Shown here in pieces: positions 1 to 13,368 of a stretch of 64,000 bases of DNA (positions are counted from its first letter, which is position 1; every line of letters starts with the position of its first letter). The notes under the pieces were generated by a model. That model did not search any database, was not told where the DNA came from, and saw only the letters and a program-made list of their open reading frames with translations. A program made the translations under genes and the position numbers. The DNA comes from Centropus unirufus (Eukaryota; Chordata; Aves; Cuculiformes; Centropidae), in assembly GCA_013397695.1 (NCBI GenBank), contig VYZI01000123.1:1954814-2018813 (forward strand), in the 5' to 3' direction.

Positions 1-3000
1 GGCTGGATATGGAGCAGAAGTATGCACCAAGTTGGTCTTGTTTATTGAGAGATTTTGATTAGCCAAAGACTCAGAGCAGTATTAGAGTGAGCAAAGCATC
101 TGCTTTTCCTGTATTTCTCTTTATTTGCCACATCTGTTCTGCCTAGGAGGCTCTGAATTCAGAACAGATCATACATGTTAAGTGTGATTCTGCATTGCAT
201 TTAAAGGAAGTTTGCAGCCTTCTGATTAATTTGAAGTCTTCTTCTGGGGGCCTCAGAGAGTGGCTCTGAGGACCGGCACCTAGCAGCCCCTGCTCATCAC
301 CCAACAGGCAGACCAGCCTCTGGGCAGGGAGAGCAAAGCTGAGCCCTAAGCTCGCAAAATCCTACTCCAAAAAGTTATCCTTGCTGAAGAAATTCTGAAT
401 ATTCCACCACTGCAAACTTATTTTTGAAATCATATCATGGGAAGCAATCTCATTCTTATTGGAGCAAAATATATATTTTGGAAACACATGAGCAAGTGGG
501 AAAGAGCGGAAGCTGGTATGAGAGCACAAAGTGAAAGAAAACGAAGATAAAAATGAAACCACAAAATCTTTGACTATCAGTCACAGCCAAAAGGAATGTC
601 TATTTCAGTGCCTAAACCTGACTAACCGGAATCTGATTTTACATATGTCGACTGCAAGTTGCACTGTAATATTTCAGCTGGTGAGACTTCTCTACCATGA
701 AGTGCTTGTTGGTGGGGAATGCCAAGCAGTCATGTTGTACTTCTTGCAGCAGAGAAAAGGCTTTAAGCTGCTTTGGAACCATATATTATAATTTGTTTCT
801 GCACTACTTTTCTGAGTGCTGATTTTAAAACAAAACCATTTGGGACTGCTGAAACTGATTCCTGCTGAGTGTAAGTAAAATGTGAGATAAAATGGAATAA
901 ACAGCAGGAGCAAGCCATAAGTCAAAGGACAGCCTCTCTTACTGCAGCTTGTTTTCATGGGCTAAATGAAACAGAGCAGTGATGTTAAGAAAAGAAATAG
1001 AAATGAAAGTGTTAACAGTGATGTCTCAGAAAAATATGTTCTTAAAATACATCTCGGTATATTAAATCATAAAACCATCTGCACTTGAGAATCATCAAGG
1101 CAGAATTATTTGTTTTCCTTGTTTTTATTGGAGGGCAAATAAGTCTAAAGAGCAGAATATGTGTGGCCTGGCACATGGTAAAAAAGGACCATGAAATTAC
1201 ATCCAATGGAATGGTAAAAGCAGGAGATGAAGGATATGGGGAGGGATCCCTTTTTTTTTAATCTATAAGATAAAAAAAGACAGAGAATTTGCTTTGAGAA
1301 GGAGATTGGTGGGGAAAGAGGTCATTAATTAGCCATGAAGTCTATTCTCAATAGTCCATTTCTTCTGGGCAATTTAAGAATGAACTCTGATGAAGTGATC
1401 TGGCAACAACCTAGCTTGGACCCATCTTTTGAGATTGCTCCACCGCATGACCTGCATAGTTCCATACACACTTCCACAGGGCATATACTCCTGTAGGTCT
1501 TTTGAGTTAGTGTTTACATTTTAATTGAAAGTACAGTAAAACTTTATTAAAAAAATTCTTAATTTTGCTTGAAGTTGAGGGCTTCAACAAAGTAACATTG
1601 TTCATATACATTGTTTATATATTCTGACCAAACAACTTAATTACATGACATAGACATGCCACAACATATAAGATATTCTAGCTGCCTTTTCAGAGAAGGA
1701 CAAGTATCCCACAGGTCTTAATAGCATCCACCAGCCTCACATGGCTAACTGAGACAGGATATCTTGAATGGAAACCTGTCTTTAGACTATTGTGTAAAGC
1801 CCCAGATATTTCAGAACAAAAATCCCTTATGTTCCACCACAGGCAGGTAGCATATTCACAAGACAGAAGGTCTAATTGCTTGGATTTTCATTTGAAAAAA
1901 AATGTTATCATCCAAACTAACATTTTTTAGCTGTACAAAGTTTGAGGAGTTTAATAATTTTCATGAGACTTTCACTGGGACATGAAGCCAAACTGCTGGA
2001 GTAGAAGATTCCTTTCACATCATTCTTGAATCAAGTGCAGTCATAAAACAGAAAGACACAGAATTCAACTACTAGCAATAATTGCAAATGATTACTATTT
2101 ACAGAGTATTCATCAGCATACACTTCATCAAGACTGTTACCAGAGCTTTCACTTGGAATAAGCGATTGAATTGTGGTATTTCTGATAAAACAAAACTAGT
2201 TTCAAGTCATGCTTCAAACAAATGCCTTATTTTCTGCTTTCTGGTTTTCTGCATTCTGCTAAATATTTGTTTTGTGGGCTACTTTCTCCTTGCACTCATT
2301 CAGTCTGATGCTATATTTTTCTTGATTTCTAGTATCTCTCTCTGCAGATATCTGAAGATGCCTTCATATTACCTATTTGATGCCAGTTCTTGTAATACCT
2401 ATCAGGGTAGTACTTAAAGAGTTTTAATCTCAAAGCATTTTATATCCTGCTTCTATCATCAACACCTTTTTTAAACAATAGCCTGGCCCTGAAAATCTTT
2501 GCTGAACTATAGACTTCATGTATATGCCTACTAAAATCAACCACATGATTAGAGACTCCATACAGGAACTATATCATCCTAAGTGAAAAGTACCTTGTCC
2601 TGACTACATGGTAATCATTAGACATTCTCCGATCATGAGTCATTGCCACTAATCATTAAATATTTTGCTTTTAAATAGCTTGAAGTAAGAAGTAATGGAA
2701 AAATATTAAAATCTCTCTCGATTTCTATTAATGTCGGAAGCAGTGTTTTATGAGATATTCTTAAATGATTCATCACAGCCTAAATAATGAAGCTACATTT
2801 TCTTATCAAATAAGTTTATATACTTTCAAATATATTGCAACACACATGTTGATATACCAGTAGTCTTGTCATCCTCTCTAAATGGGATAGGTAGGACAGA
2901 AGCACCAAGCTAGGGTATGTTTGCTGAACCAGGGAAATATAGAAATCCAGTAACAGCAATTTTCTGGAGAAAAAACCCCTAGGACTTAGATGTAAGATGT

Positions 3001-3791
3001 GTTTCTGGCTAGAGGCAAATGCCACAAGACTTGTCATTGGAAGGAGAAGTAGGCAGCGGATACCTGAAAGCAGGAGCAATAAAAGGTGAGAGCTGAAACA
3101 AGCAGAGGAAAGAGGCAAACCATACTCACTGATCAGGACCCTTCCAGGCAAAAGAGGGTTCCAGTATGAGAAAGAGGCCAGAAACTCTGGTAGTGAGCAG
3201 CAGTGGTAGACTGAGTGGCACCTTGAAAATGTCCAGTCCCTCAGAGCAGGGACCCATGAAATCACCCTCTTCACGCCTTCCTGGAGCTGTAAGGTGTGGA
3301 AGGACTGAGAGGAAAGGAGCTGAGATCACAGGGCATTAATCTAGCCAGCTCACCAATTAAAGGCTTCACAAAAGCAGTCTGAGAGGAGAAATGAGAAGCC
3401 ACGTTGGACTAAGTTACTCATACACTGTTTACCAGTTTATGAAGTATCCTCTATTTTTGTGTTGCTCACTGATTTTGGACCCTCTTTCCACCAGTCTGCT
3501 CTCCAGTGAAGAGCTATTCTACACTTCCTAATTAACCTATGGTAGGTTTTTTTAAGCATGTAGTTGCAGACAGTTTTCAGAGAGGCAGAAAAGAAGTCCA
3601 CAAACAACTGAAAATACTCAGGAGCCAAACATGTATGTATGGAACACATGAGCAAACACGAATCAGACAAATATCAAGTAAATAAATGATATTTCAAGGC
3701 TTAGACAATTTTTATTTCATCATAAATTAAAACATCTGTAGCAAAGGATTGTGCTTCAGCAAGCTACATCTCCTAGAGATCAACTGAGAAA

Positions 3792-3834
3792 TTCTAATCC
3801 TTTATTAAAATCCTTCTAATCCTTTATTAAAAGA
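3792..3834. repeat. Two-copy 22-bp tandem duplication
   Basis: The unit starting ttctaatcctttattaaaa occurs at 3792-3813 and again directly after it at 3814-3834, nearly identical, and runs into an A-rich tract. This looks like a simple slippage or end-joining duplication. Confidence 0.85.
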
Positions 3835-5298
3835 AAAAAAAAAGGAAAACAACACACCTAGTGTTTTAATTTTTATTACTGCCACAAAAAATATCAATAA
3901 TTTCTTCATCTTTTGAAAGATTAGCTTCTGAAACTGCTCATAGACCTCTATTTTATAAAAAATGTGTAAGTATATATTTATTCAAATATCCTAGCCCTAG
4001 ACAAAGTTCCTATTTATTTATTATTCTATTTTCAAAATCAGCCCAAATCCTTTGTTTTGTTTTGTCTGGTTAGGGTCCTGCATCAATTCAAAACAGCATG
4101 TAGTATTAAAGGCTGATTACCCCCAGAAAAATAACTGTTCTTCTGTAAAGTCAGAGCAATATTTATTTGAAAAAGAAAAGGACTGACTTGTAGAATAACA
4201 TCTTCCAATGCCATTTAACTGCAACTACATTTTTCCTGTTCTGGGAGCACATACTGCTACAGTCTTTAACGGAATTTCTGTCCACTGCAAGACAATAAAG
4301 ATAGCAGATGTGCAGTCACAAGACCCAGGGACCTCTACCAATTAAAGGTCAAAATCTGTCTCACTTCACAGAATGCAGCATTTGAGCATGAGGTCCTCTA
4401 TATATTTGTCATCTTGTTCAGTCAGAAAGATATGACAACAACTATCTGGTCAAACTCTGTCAGGGTCAAATTAAGCTTGATAGAGTGCCCTAGTTCACCT
4501 CTGTGATTCCAATAGCAGAAATCACCCCGGTGTCAGTTTGTATTGTAGTCAAATAGTACACGGCACACAATAGAACTGTATTCCGCCCCTAATTGCTTCT
4601 TTGACCTTCTTGTTAAACATTTTTATTAGAAATATGTACTATGCTAGGATATTCTAATGGAACGTAACAAGAGCGTCAAAGTAGATTGCAGTACCAAATG
4701 TCTTCTCACCTCACACACAGAGATATCACAACTAAGGTTGTCTTAAAAGTTTTGTTTAAAGTAAATGAAAATGCAAAATAATAAAGCATTCTATGTAAAA
4801 GAGGGCACATCACAGAGAATCTTCACGTTACAGTGCCCTCTTCATAAAATAGGAACTGATTTAATATTTTTTTTATAGTTTTCAAGGCGGATTTTATACA
4901 CTTTGTAGCCTGCAGCTAGGCAAGCATTAGAGAGGTGATTGGGTAAACATTTCAACACTTCCTAATTGTGCCTTAGTTCCAGGAAAAACTGAAGCTCCCC
5001 TGCACAAATTTTATCATGTCCATAAATAGGGATACTGTATAAAGGAGTTACTTGCTACTACTTTTGAATTCTCAGTTATGATTTACTTATTGTCCCAGAG
5101 AACGTTGCTGCTGAAAAAGCTTGGACTTGTAAAGCATTCTGAACTTCTCCAAGCAGACTCATTAAAACCCAAGGGAGACTGCAGAGCACTTTTTCCTGAT
5201 CTCCAGCAGACTCCACAGCAAGTTTGAAACAATCAAAGCTTTCATGTTGCTCTATTCCAAATTTTCTGTTTAACAGGTCTTTCACTCTCTCCATTTTT

Positions 5299-5310
5299 AC
5301 ACACACACAC
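5299..5310. repeat. Short (AC)6 microsatellite
   Basis: Six AC dinucleotides lie in a pyrimidine-rich context. Similar short AC runs occur at 36671-36682, 48311-48320 and 58701-58710. Confidence 0.8.
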
Positions 5311-5754
5311 CTTTTACTTATTCTTTTTTCCACTTAATAGTTTCATCTCTTTTCTTTTTTATATCATTTTCCTCTAAAGCAGTAGTCTAGTTTTCATCCA
5401 GTTCACAAGTTTCCACTTGTGTCTCTCCCTTTTCTATTCCCTTGCTAGCATTAGCCTATTTTGAGTATAATAATTTTAAAGTAAATACAACACCACTATT
5501 TTTTTTACAGGAAAATAAATATTTCTCTTTCTGTGCATTCAATAGCAAGTACATGTTAATATGTGAAACCTATGTCTTTTCATAGAAATTTTGTATTTAT
5601 TCATTTTTTGAAAAAAGAACACACATTTTGACATAGTTGTGTTTGAATATAAGATTTACTGATTTTACCATTTAAATCACTTTTAAATTCATTCATTTAT
5701 TAGCAACTATACTGACAAGAAATTTATTTGAGCAACCTCAATTCTCAACATTTG

Positions 5755-5792
5755 TGAACTTTCTCACATTTAACCTGAACTTTCTCACATTT
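5755..5792. repeat. 17-bp word repeated at 21-bp spacing
   Basis: The word tgaactttctcacattt occurs at 5755-5771 and at 5776-5792, separated by a four-base spacer. It is a local imperfect tandem duplication. Confidence 0.85.
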
Positions 5793-8700
5793 TTTACATG
5801 CTTTGCTGTTATTCTACCATTATTCTTTAAAATTTATTATCAGCTACATTTTGTAAAGATGGTCATATGTTGCTTGTTTGTTCTGTTGTCAGTGTTTTTG
5901 AGAGCACCTGTTCCGTAGAATGCATGTTTCATTTTGCCCCTGTATGTAAGTGAATAGTGAAAGAAAATACATTTGCACCTGGACAAAGATTTTCCCCACT
6001 GCAGCCTGCAGGCAAGTAATGCATTTGGCTTCCAGGTGTAAAACTCTAGTGGTGAGTTCCCATGGAAGGAAGCTTCAAATTCCTATGGCTGTAACTATGG
6101 CAGCAACCTTGTGGGAAAGCCTGAGCTGGGAACAGTTGTTCTACAGGCCAAACTAGCCCTGGGAAGAGGTGCAAAAAGCTGCTAGATGCTGCTGAAAGTT
6201 ATTCCGAGCCATTGTGCAGTAGTGGCCCAAGTGTGCAACTCTCCCTTTGCTATGGTGACCTCATTATCCACTGCACAGTGAGGAAAATATTTTAGCAAAT
6301 GTGTCTCAGAACCACTGGGGAACATTTTATTAATTTCCCTTGTGCAAAATGTTTACCTCTGTGCCCTCACAAATTGCTTTCCTGGCTCCAGGAACCTTTG
6401 CAATTTTAATGAAGGAGCTCTATCTACCTATCTGTGTTCTTGTGTTGTCTTTTTCCAGATCCCAGAGAAGAAAAATTAAGAAACAGTAAACACTTCTATT
6501 ATTTCCCTTTGCAAAAATTTTGTACTATTGGGGAATTCTTTTGGTTGGTGTTTTACAAATTATAAACACTGGGATTCAAGCTGTGAGTAATAGCCCTTGG
6601 TATTGCTCATTTTCTTAACCCTGAAGTTAAGTGATCTTTAAGACAGGAAAAGCTAGTAATTATTTAAATTTTAAAAGCATAGAGCAAGGATTTGATTCTG
6701 AAAAAGACTTTCAGATATATTTAACTTCACATTGAATTAGTGCCAGAGTACAATCCCATTGAAACCTTTATTTGTTATAAATAGAAATCTGATATACCTC
6801 AAAATCATACCAAAATAAGCCCAAAATCAATCACTCACGTTTTTTTAACTTGAGCCTTATTATTGGATACAAATTATTTCACCATTTGAGAAGTAACCAG
6901 TGCAACTAAGAAACACGTTAAGGTGTATAAATTTTCTACTCCATGGAAAAAAATTATAGGTCAAGTAGAAAGTAAGGTGCAAACAGAAAGAGGGATTGTC
7001 TGCGTCTTGCTTCGGGAAGCACTAAAATGATGTTTTGTGTCCATGTACTTAGCATAAATCTCCCTTTAAGGCACTTCTGGACTACCACAATCAGACTAAA
7101 TAATAGGAATGACACTAGCAACAGGAGTACAGGACAAGAGGGAATTGAAGGGAGATACTGGTTCAGAAAAACCTATATCTACTCTGATCAAAGAAGGGAC
7201 CTGGAGGTACATCAAAGTCCAGTTAAATTGTAGATAACAGTCCCTGTGCAGTTTACAGATGGAAATGGAAAACCAAAGCTCTCCCTAAGCTTGATATAGG
7301 GTAACCAGTGGATGTGTTCATGCTCTGCAATTGCTGCTTATTATACACTTAAAAGGATGTAAAAAAGATGGAGCTACTTTGTCATATGACAAGACAAGTA
7401 ACTTGAGAGATCAGGGAGAACTTGGACCATTTGGAGCATAAAGGATGACACAGAAAGGTAAAACTTGATAATTATAAGATATTTGTATTTATTCAATAGA
7501 AACTAAAACAATTATGTTGCAAAGTAGATTCTAAGGACCTTATTTTTTGCCTTTGTCCAGCAACTTTTAGCAACCTGTGGTTTCTCAAGATAAAACATTA
7601 GGATGGAAGGGCCTATAATTTAATTAAAGTTATAATCTTAAGGGCAAATTGATGGTGCAATCTTACCTAGTTCCTGCCTCTTCTATTTACACCATCTTAA
7701 AGAAAAGTCATAGTAGTTGTCTTGGGTAAAGCTGAAATCTCTAAGGAAAGTGTTCAGAAATACACTACATGTAAGAACTTTCCTTTCTAATATTATTAAC
7801 ATGTTACTTTTTGTTTCAATTAAATAACTGGGATACTTTGTATTTTAAAATGTTCAGGGTCTTGCCAGAGAAGGTACATTCACAAGAGGTAGTGTCCTGG
7901 AGAAACCACTATGTGTAAGAATTACCCTCAGAGGGTATACTAAAATATATGGTGGTGGGAGCAATACACTGAAGATACATTGCTTTTGCGGTTTTTAATG
8001 CTGCCCATTTGTCAATACAGTAAAGTTTTTTAATGAACTTTTTAAAAATATCACTCCAATACAGAATGTTAACATACTGCACATTAAATTCACTTTTATG
8101 TAGATTAAAAGAAAGTTAACACAACATTTTGACATGTAGCTAATTAAAATTTACATCCAGTGCCTGAATAATGAAATAGCTGATTTTGTGCTACCCTTGT
8201 TTAACATACACTGGTCTGCCAAAAGTAAAAATACCTTCTAGAACAGCAGGATAAGGAAGAAGATATACTACCCTACAGCACTGAAATCAAAAAGTATTAT
8301 CTACATGGAGCATTTGTACATATGGTGCTTTCTAAGGAAATGGAAGTGTTTTGAAAACCTAGAGATTAATTCTTGTGTTCTAAACCAGTCTTTCACTTAA
8401 TTTGAATGCAAATTTCCTGTCTTAGGAAGAACTCTACATTACTTAGAAAAGATGACAATTAAATCTGCTTACATTTTCACAGTTCAAGTAATGTCTGTGT
8501 CACAATAATAAACGCCAAAATATTAATTTCTGTTAAAACAGTGTAGTTGTAACACTAAACCTGTATTCAGAAACATCAGTATATAGCCTTTATTTGATAA
8601 AATGTCGCCCTGTTGACTTCTCAGCCAGACCTCACAGTTCAGCTGTTATTCTCCATTCGCTCTTGTCTTCTAGCACCAGTCACAGTCCACAGCTTCTGAA

Positions 8701-11700
8701 ACAACTTCTTCACCTTGGTTCTACCATCTTTGTGCCTGACTCCACACCACAACTAAATCAATGCAGCAATTAATAGAGTCTAAGCAGTAATACATACAGT
8801 AGCCAACATGTAAGCAACTGATTGACTGTGTCCACCCACCAAAAACAGACATCTCTCAAGTCAAGTGATTCTAACACAGAAATAAGATACATATTTCACA
8901 TCAGTAACATCCAAGTCACTGAGGCATCTCAGCTGGATACCTCAATCAAATAAAGACTAAAACAAATTTCATGCAGTCACTAGATTTTAGATGCCAAAAC
9001 AGGAACATATTATTTGCATGTATAGGCCAGTTGTTGTATATTTCATATGAACAGGCAGAAAATTTAGTGTTTAATAATTTATCTCAAATAATTTCAAGTA
9101 TTTTTACAGAAGATGAAATTTATTATGAATAATTTCTGCTCTATCATAATTCACATTTACATATACCATGAAGGAAGAAAATAATTGCAGTTGCAGTTAC
9201 AACTTAAAATTCTTCTGCCTTGTCAGTCTGATGTGGTTTACAGGAAAAGAAGTTGCATAGTATTTAGTTTCTCCTGTCTCACCCTCAGCTAGAGCCTGAG
9301 ATGGGGAGAATGAAGCCACAACAAAAGCTACTCCTTCCATTGATGCTATCTATCAGATTTCCAAAGTTAGAATGAGCTGAATTACAAAAAAAGGAAAAAA
9401 ATTGGACATTCAGAATTAAGAAATCATTCACAGATTACTAAAAGACTACAGAATTATCTTCTTCTGCATATGGATGTGCTTTTTCATATTAATAACAGCT
9501 CACTAAGCCTCTCAGGGAAACACATCTTGTCAATCAATAGCTCTGTACAGAATGTAAGAAGTAGGTTTACAGGATATTTAATGCAATAAAAATAGGCTTA
9601 ACTAACATTCAACTAATTCTTTTTTCCATCAATTGTGCTTATCATTATTTTATGTATATATTAATAATCTATGAACATTTTCATCCTCCAGCAAAACAAA
9701 AACAATCTATTTCATTAAACTACACAGAATTTCACTGCTTTACATATTTTCACTCTCCTGGTAAATGATTGTTAATTAGTATATGAAAGTATAGGATATA
9801 CCATCGACCTTTAATCCATTTTCAGAAATTAATATTTGTTCAGAGGCAAGATCAGCTGCAGTGCAATCCATGTAAATCGTCTAAAATAGTGAACAAAATC
9901 AGTTCATTAATCCTTCCTGACAAGTTAATTTCATTCCATTTCTAAGTTGTCAAGTTAGAACATGGACCATATAATCAAAAACCTTTAAATCAAACATACC
10001 TAATCAAGACTAACTGAATATGCTTCAAGTATGCCAATAACTAGATCAATTTTTCAAAATCTAACAGGAAAGCTTCTTAAACTATAAAGGTACATGCCCT
10101 AAGTCTGGGAGGGTGGGAAAAATGTTGGCACAGCATTTTTATGGACTTTGTTAACAGTATTCCTTGAATGTGTGACACTGTTCACAATACAAATACCTAT
10201 ACATCCCACACACGTTTCCTTCATATGCAAACACCTTATGCACATCAAACAGCCGTGTAAAGTATTAAACTACAATACAATTGTTCTGTTAATTTAAAGC
10301 TCTTTCACATTCTGTTTAATTACACTGTTTTACAGAATCACACATTTCTGCCCAGACCGTTAATTCATGTAAGAATTTGGAATGTCTTTCCAAGGAAATG
10401 GGACTGGCTTTCAAATTACACTAAAATTAATGGCTATTAGTAAGTTGAATGGGGCATAGACTTCCAACTATTTGATCTCCATTCTCCATTCTAGAACTAA
10501 TGTAAAAATACTTTTCCAGTGAATCAGGAGTGGCAAAAGCATAAGAAAATCCATTCAAAGGCCTAAAAAGACATTTGCTGACTATTTCCAACTTTGTTTA
10601 TAACATATCAGATTTAGTAGTATTAGTGATAATCAAAGTCCTACTGCTGGATGACACTTGTCATCCATCACATGGAAACACTGGGTGGTGTATTTTTAAA
10701 TAACAACTCCCAAATGTAGGACTCTACATATGAGCTGCCCTCAGCTGAGATACCAAGCATTATTCTGCTGCCCACACACAGCCCTGCAGACAGGATATGT
10801 GGCCCTGCTCATGCACTGCAAGAAGTTGTTCTGCTTCTTCTAGCTGCAAAGCTGTTGATTTACTACAGTCTGGACTCTGTTGCCACCACTGCAGCTCCTC
10901 TCACCTTTCTTGGGTGCTAGAGGACAGCACTCATCAATGGCGGCACAAGCAGAGATGCAATCACCTAAAGCACCTTGCTTGTTGCTCCTCAAAAAATATA
11001 GCCTATATATCTTAATTACAGTTATAAGTTCATTGCTATAAATTAATTTAAATTTGTATTATTGCAGAAGCATGTCAACTAACAGGACTAGCACCTTCTC
11101 TGGTCCTGTTTTACTTTGACTGCCAACAAAGTCTTTTATCCATGTATAGAGTGTGTTCCTTTGTTCCCAAATCACAATACAAAATTGAATGAGACAAGGC
11201 AAGGCATCTAGGGTACCCCAAAACACTGAGTAACACCAGGCCACACAGGGCTGCCAGATATGACATGGGACCTATAGAAAGCCTTCTGGATCCTTCTGCA
11301 TCTGGAAGTCAGGTAAGATACCCTAAGGAATCCCAAGCTGTTCCAGGCATCTATTTCTAGGTGAAAGCAGTGGAATATCAAGTGTCTGTTTCAGCATGAC
11401 CTGTCTGGCTGGGCCCCATTAACTGTCCAGAGACCGCAGTGAGGACACCGATACCCAGCCCACATATAAATGCCCTGCAGACTCCTGCTTTTTCATGCCT
11501 TCATCTAGAGCAGAATCTTACCCTTTGCATCTGTTATACTTGTACTGACATAAGTTGGGAAATACTATAGCTAAGAATATAGCTGTTGGTGACTTTTTCC
11601 ATTAAGTTCCACAGGATGGAGCAGACACAGCCTTGAACTGGAGTCTGCAGAGGTAAAAAACTTCTTGGTTCCATTTGTCTCTGCTATCTATCTCCAGAGA

Positions 11701-12293
11701 TTCAGTCAAATGTGTCTACACTACATCATTTTAATGAGTTCAAATGAGACTGCAAACATTTCTTGAGCTTTGTGTACAGGGGTCTGTTTCATGGTACTTA
11801 AATGATTGCTCAGTGCCAGTCTGCAATTAACTAAATAATCTCAGATATTACAGTAAAATTAACGAGCTCATTTCAGATTGTATTTCATTTCATGGCAAAC
11901 CAGGCAGCTACATTTCTGTTTCTCTGAGTAATTAGGCTTTTAAATACATAAAAAATCTCCTAAATCACTTGTCAAACTGAGTTACCCCAGGAAGCTGACA
12001 GACTTCTGATATTTCTGTTTGGTTCTGCACAACTTTCATTACTTTCTAAAAACATTCCATAGGTTGAGTCACCCTAACACACCCATCCAAACAACCTCGG
12101 TAGAGAAGGAAAGATAGGCCTTTGTCTTGGGAGATTCCCATCTGGAGAGACCAGAAGGCCCAATCTGCAGACCGGACCCACTACACAGGGCGATCTGCTG
12201 CCTACCTGGGGTCTCTGAGATGTTACAAGAAAACTTCTGACCTTAGTCAAGCCTACAGATTGTTATCCTCTTCTAAGGAGGTTCCTGGAGTGA

Positions 12294-12581
12294 GTGGAAG
12301 ACAATTTCCTCAAACAACTGATGAGTGAGACGACAGGGGAAGGTGCCCTGCTGGACCTGCTCCTTGTGAACAGACAAGGCTTTGTGGGAGACGTGATGGT
12401 TGGAGGACACCTGGGGTGCAGTGGTCTCGCAATGGTAGAATTCTCAGTTCTAGGAGAAGAGGGGTTCAGCAGAATGGCCACCTTGGACTTCCAGGGGGCA
12501 GACTTTGGGTTTTTCAGAAGGCTGGTTGATAAATTTCCATGGGAGACATTCCTTAAGAGCAAGAGACCCCAAGAGGGCTGA
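12294..12581 (+). pseudogene. CR1 ORF2 remnant: endonuclease-RT linker region
   Basis: This is the longest intact piece of ORF2 in copy A. It begins with an EDNFLKQ-like motif, where CR1 ORF2 usually has a short acidic-aromatic motif after the endonuclease, and continues through the DLLLVN and GDVMVGGHLGC motifs to a stop where the family normally has tryptophan. There is no start-codon context or promoter, and no complete domain. The frame resumes, with more stops, at 12938-13273 in the N-terminal part of the reverse transcriptase. It is a fragment of a mobile element, not a host gene. Confidence 0.75.
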
Positions 12582-12937
12582 GTATTTTTCAAGAAGGAAA
12601 TCCTGACAGCCCAAGAGCAGCTGTCCCTGTGTGCTGGAAAATGAACCAGGAGGAAAAAAAAAAGCAGCTTAGTTGAGTGGACAGATTTGGGTGGATATCA
12701 AGAAAAAGAGGAAAGCCTATGACTTTCGGAAGGAGGGACAAGGACATAGAGAGGACTACTAGGGTGAAGTGAGATCATGCTGGGAGAAAATTAGAAGGGT
12801 TAAAGCCCAACTAGAACTCAGATTAGCCAATTCTGTGAAAGATAAATAATCTTCTTACAAAAACTTCAACAATAAACGGAGGACCAGGGAGAATCTCCAG
12901 TCTTTATTGGACATAAAGGGAACAATTGTGATAAACC

Positions 12938-13330
12938 ATGAGGACAAGGCTGTTACTTAATGTCTTTTTTGCCTCATTCTTTAATAGTAATGTCAGATAT
13001 TCCCTGCATATTCAGCCTCATGGGCCAGAGGACAGGGAGGGAGAGCAGAATAAAGCTCCCACGATCCACAAGGAGATAGTTGAAGACCTGCTTGGCCAAT
13101 TAAACATTCACAAGTCTATGAGGCTGGATGGGATCCACTCAAGCGTATTGAAGGAGCTGGCAGAAGTGCTTGCCAACCCACTTTCCATAATCTACCAGCA
13201 GTCCTGGCTGACTGAGGAAGTTCCACTTGACCGGAGGATGGCTGATAATGCATCCATTTACAAGAAAGTTTAGAGGGAGGATCCAGGGAACTACAGGCCT
13301 GTCAGCCTGACCTCAGTGCTGGGGAAGGTC
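12938..13330 (+). pseudogene. CR1 ORF2 remnant: N-terminal reverse transcriptase region
   Basis: Motifs in order are NVFFASFF, HKSMRLDGIHSSVLKELA, LANPLSIIYQQSW and, after a TAG stop at 13271-13273, REDPGNYRPVSLTSVLGKVIEQ. These match the finger/palm entry of CR1-clade reverse transcriptases. The catalytic FADD box and the thumb are absent because the copy ends about 40 bases further on. It is non-functional. Confidence 0.8.
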
Positions 13331-13368
13331 ATAGAACAGGTCATCGTGGGTGCTATCACACAGCTCAG

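Larger units (their letters stand above)
1..12114. other. Non-coding DNA, no gene or transposon recognised
   Basis: This stretch is AT-rich and full of stop codons in all frames. The only long frame is a 152-codon minus-strand one at 2816-3274, which is within chance expectation for DNA of this composition. A slightly GC-richer patch lies at about 240-350. Two short tandem duplications, listed separately, sit at 3792 and 5755, and a short AC run at 5299-5310. I see no LTR ends, no CR1 signature and no RNA gene. It may be intergenic DNA or a long intron; the sequence alone does not decide. Confidence 0.6.
12115..13368 (+). mobile_element. CR1 LINE copy A: leader-like 5' piece plus ORF2 linker and RT start
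   Basis: This is a dead CR1 non-LTR retrotransposon copy. From about 12266 the + strand encodes ORF2-like protein: a 95-codon open stretch at 12294-12581 with motifs such as GALLDLLLVN, VGDVMVGG and MATLDFQGADFG, typical of the segment between the endonuclease and RT of bird CR1. RT N-terminal motifs follow, including PLSIIYQQSW, EVPLD and EDPGNYRPVSLTSVLGK near 13165-13330. Stops interrupt it, for example TGA at 12579-12581 and TAG at 13271-13273. The first 150 bases or so (12115-12265) resemble the CR1 5' leader region as I recall it, so most of the endonuclease appears deleted at about 12266. The match stops at about 13368, well before the catalytic RT core and 3' UTR, which is odd because CR1 copies usually keep the 3' end. 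Subfamily not assigned. Confidence 0.85.

Noticed and set aside
2816..3274. 152-codon minus-strand open frame
   Set aside because: About one frame of this length is expected by chance in 64 kb of this composition. It shows no motif, has low-complexity Leu/Ser runs and lacks plausible gene structure.
12263..12592. 109-codon minus-strand frame
   Set aside because: It is the antisense shadow of the CR1 ORF2 remnant in copy A.
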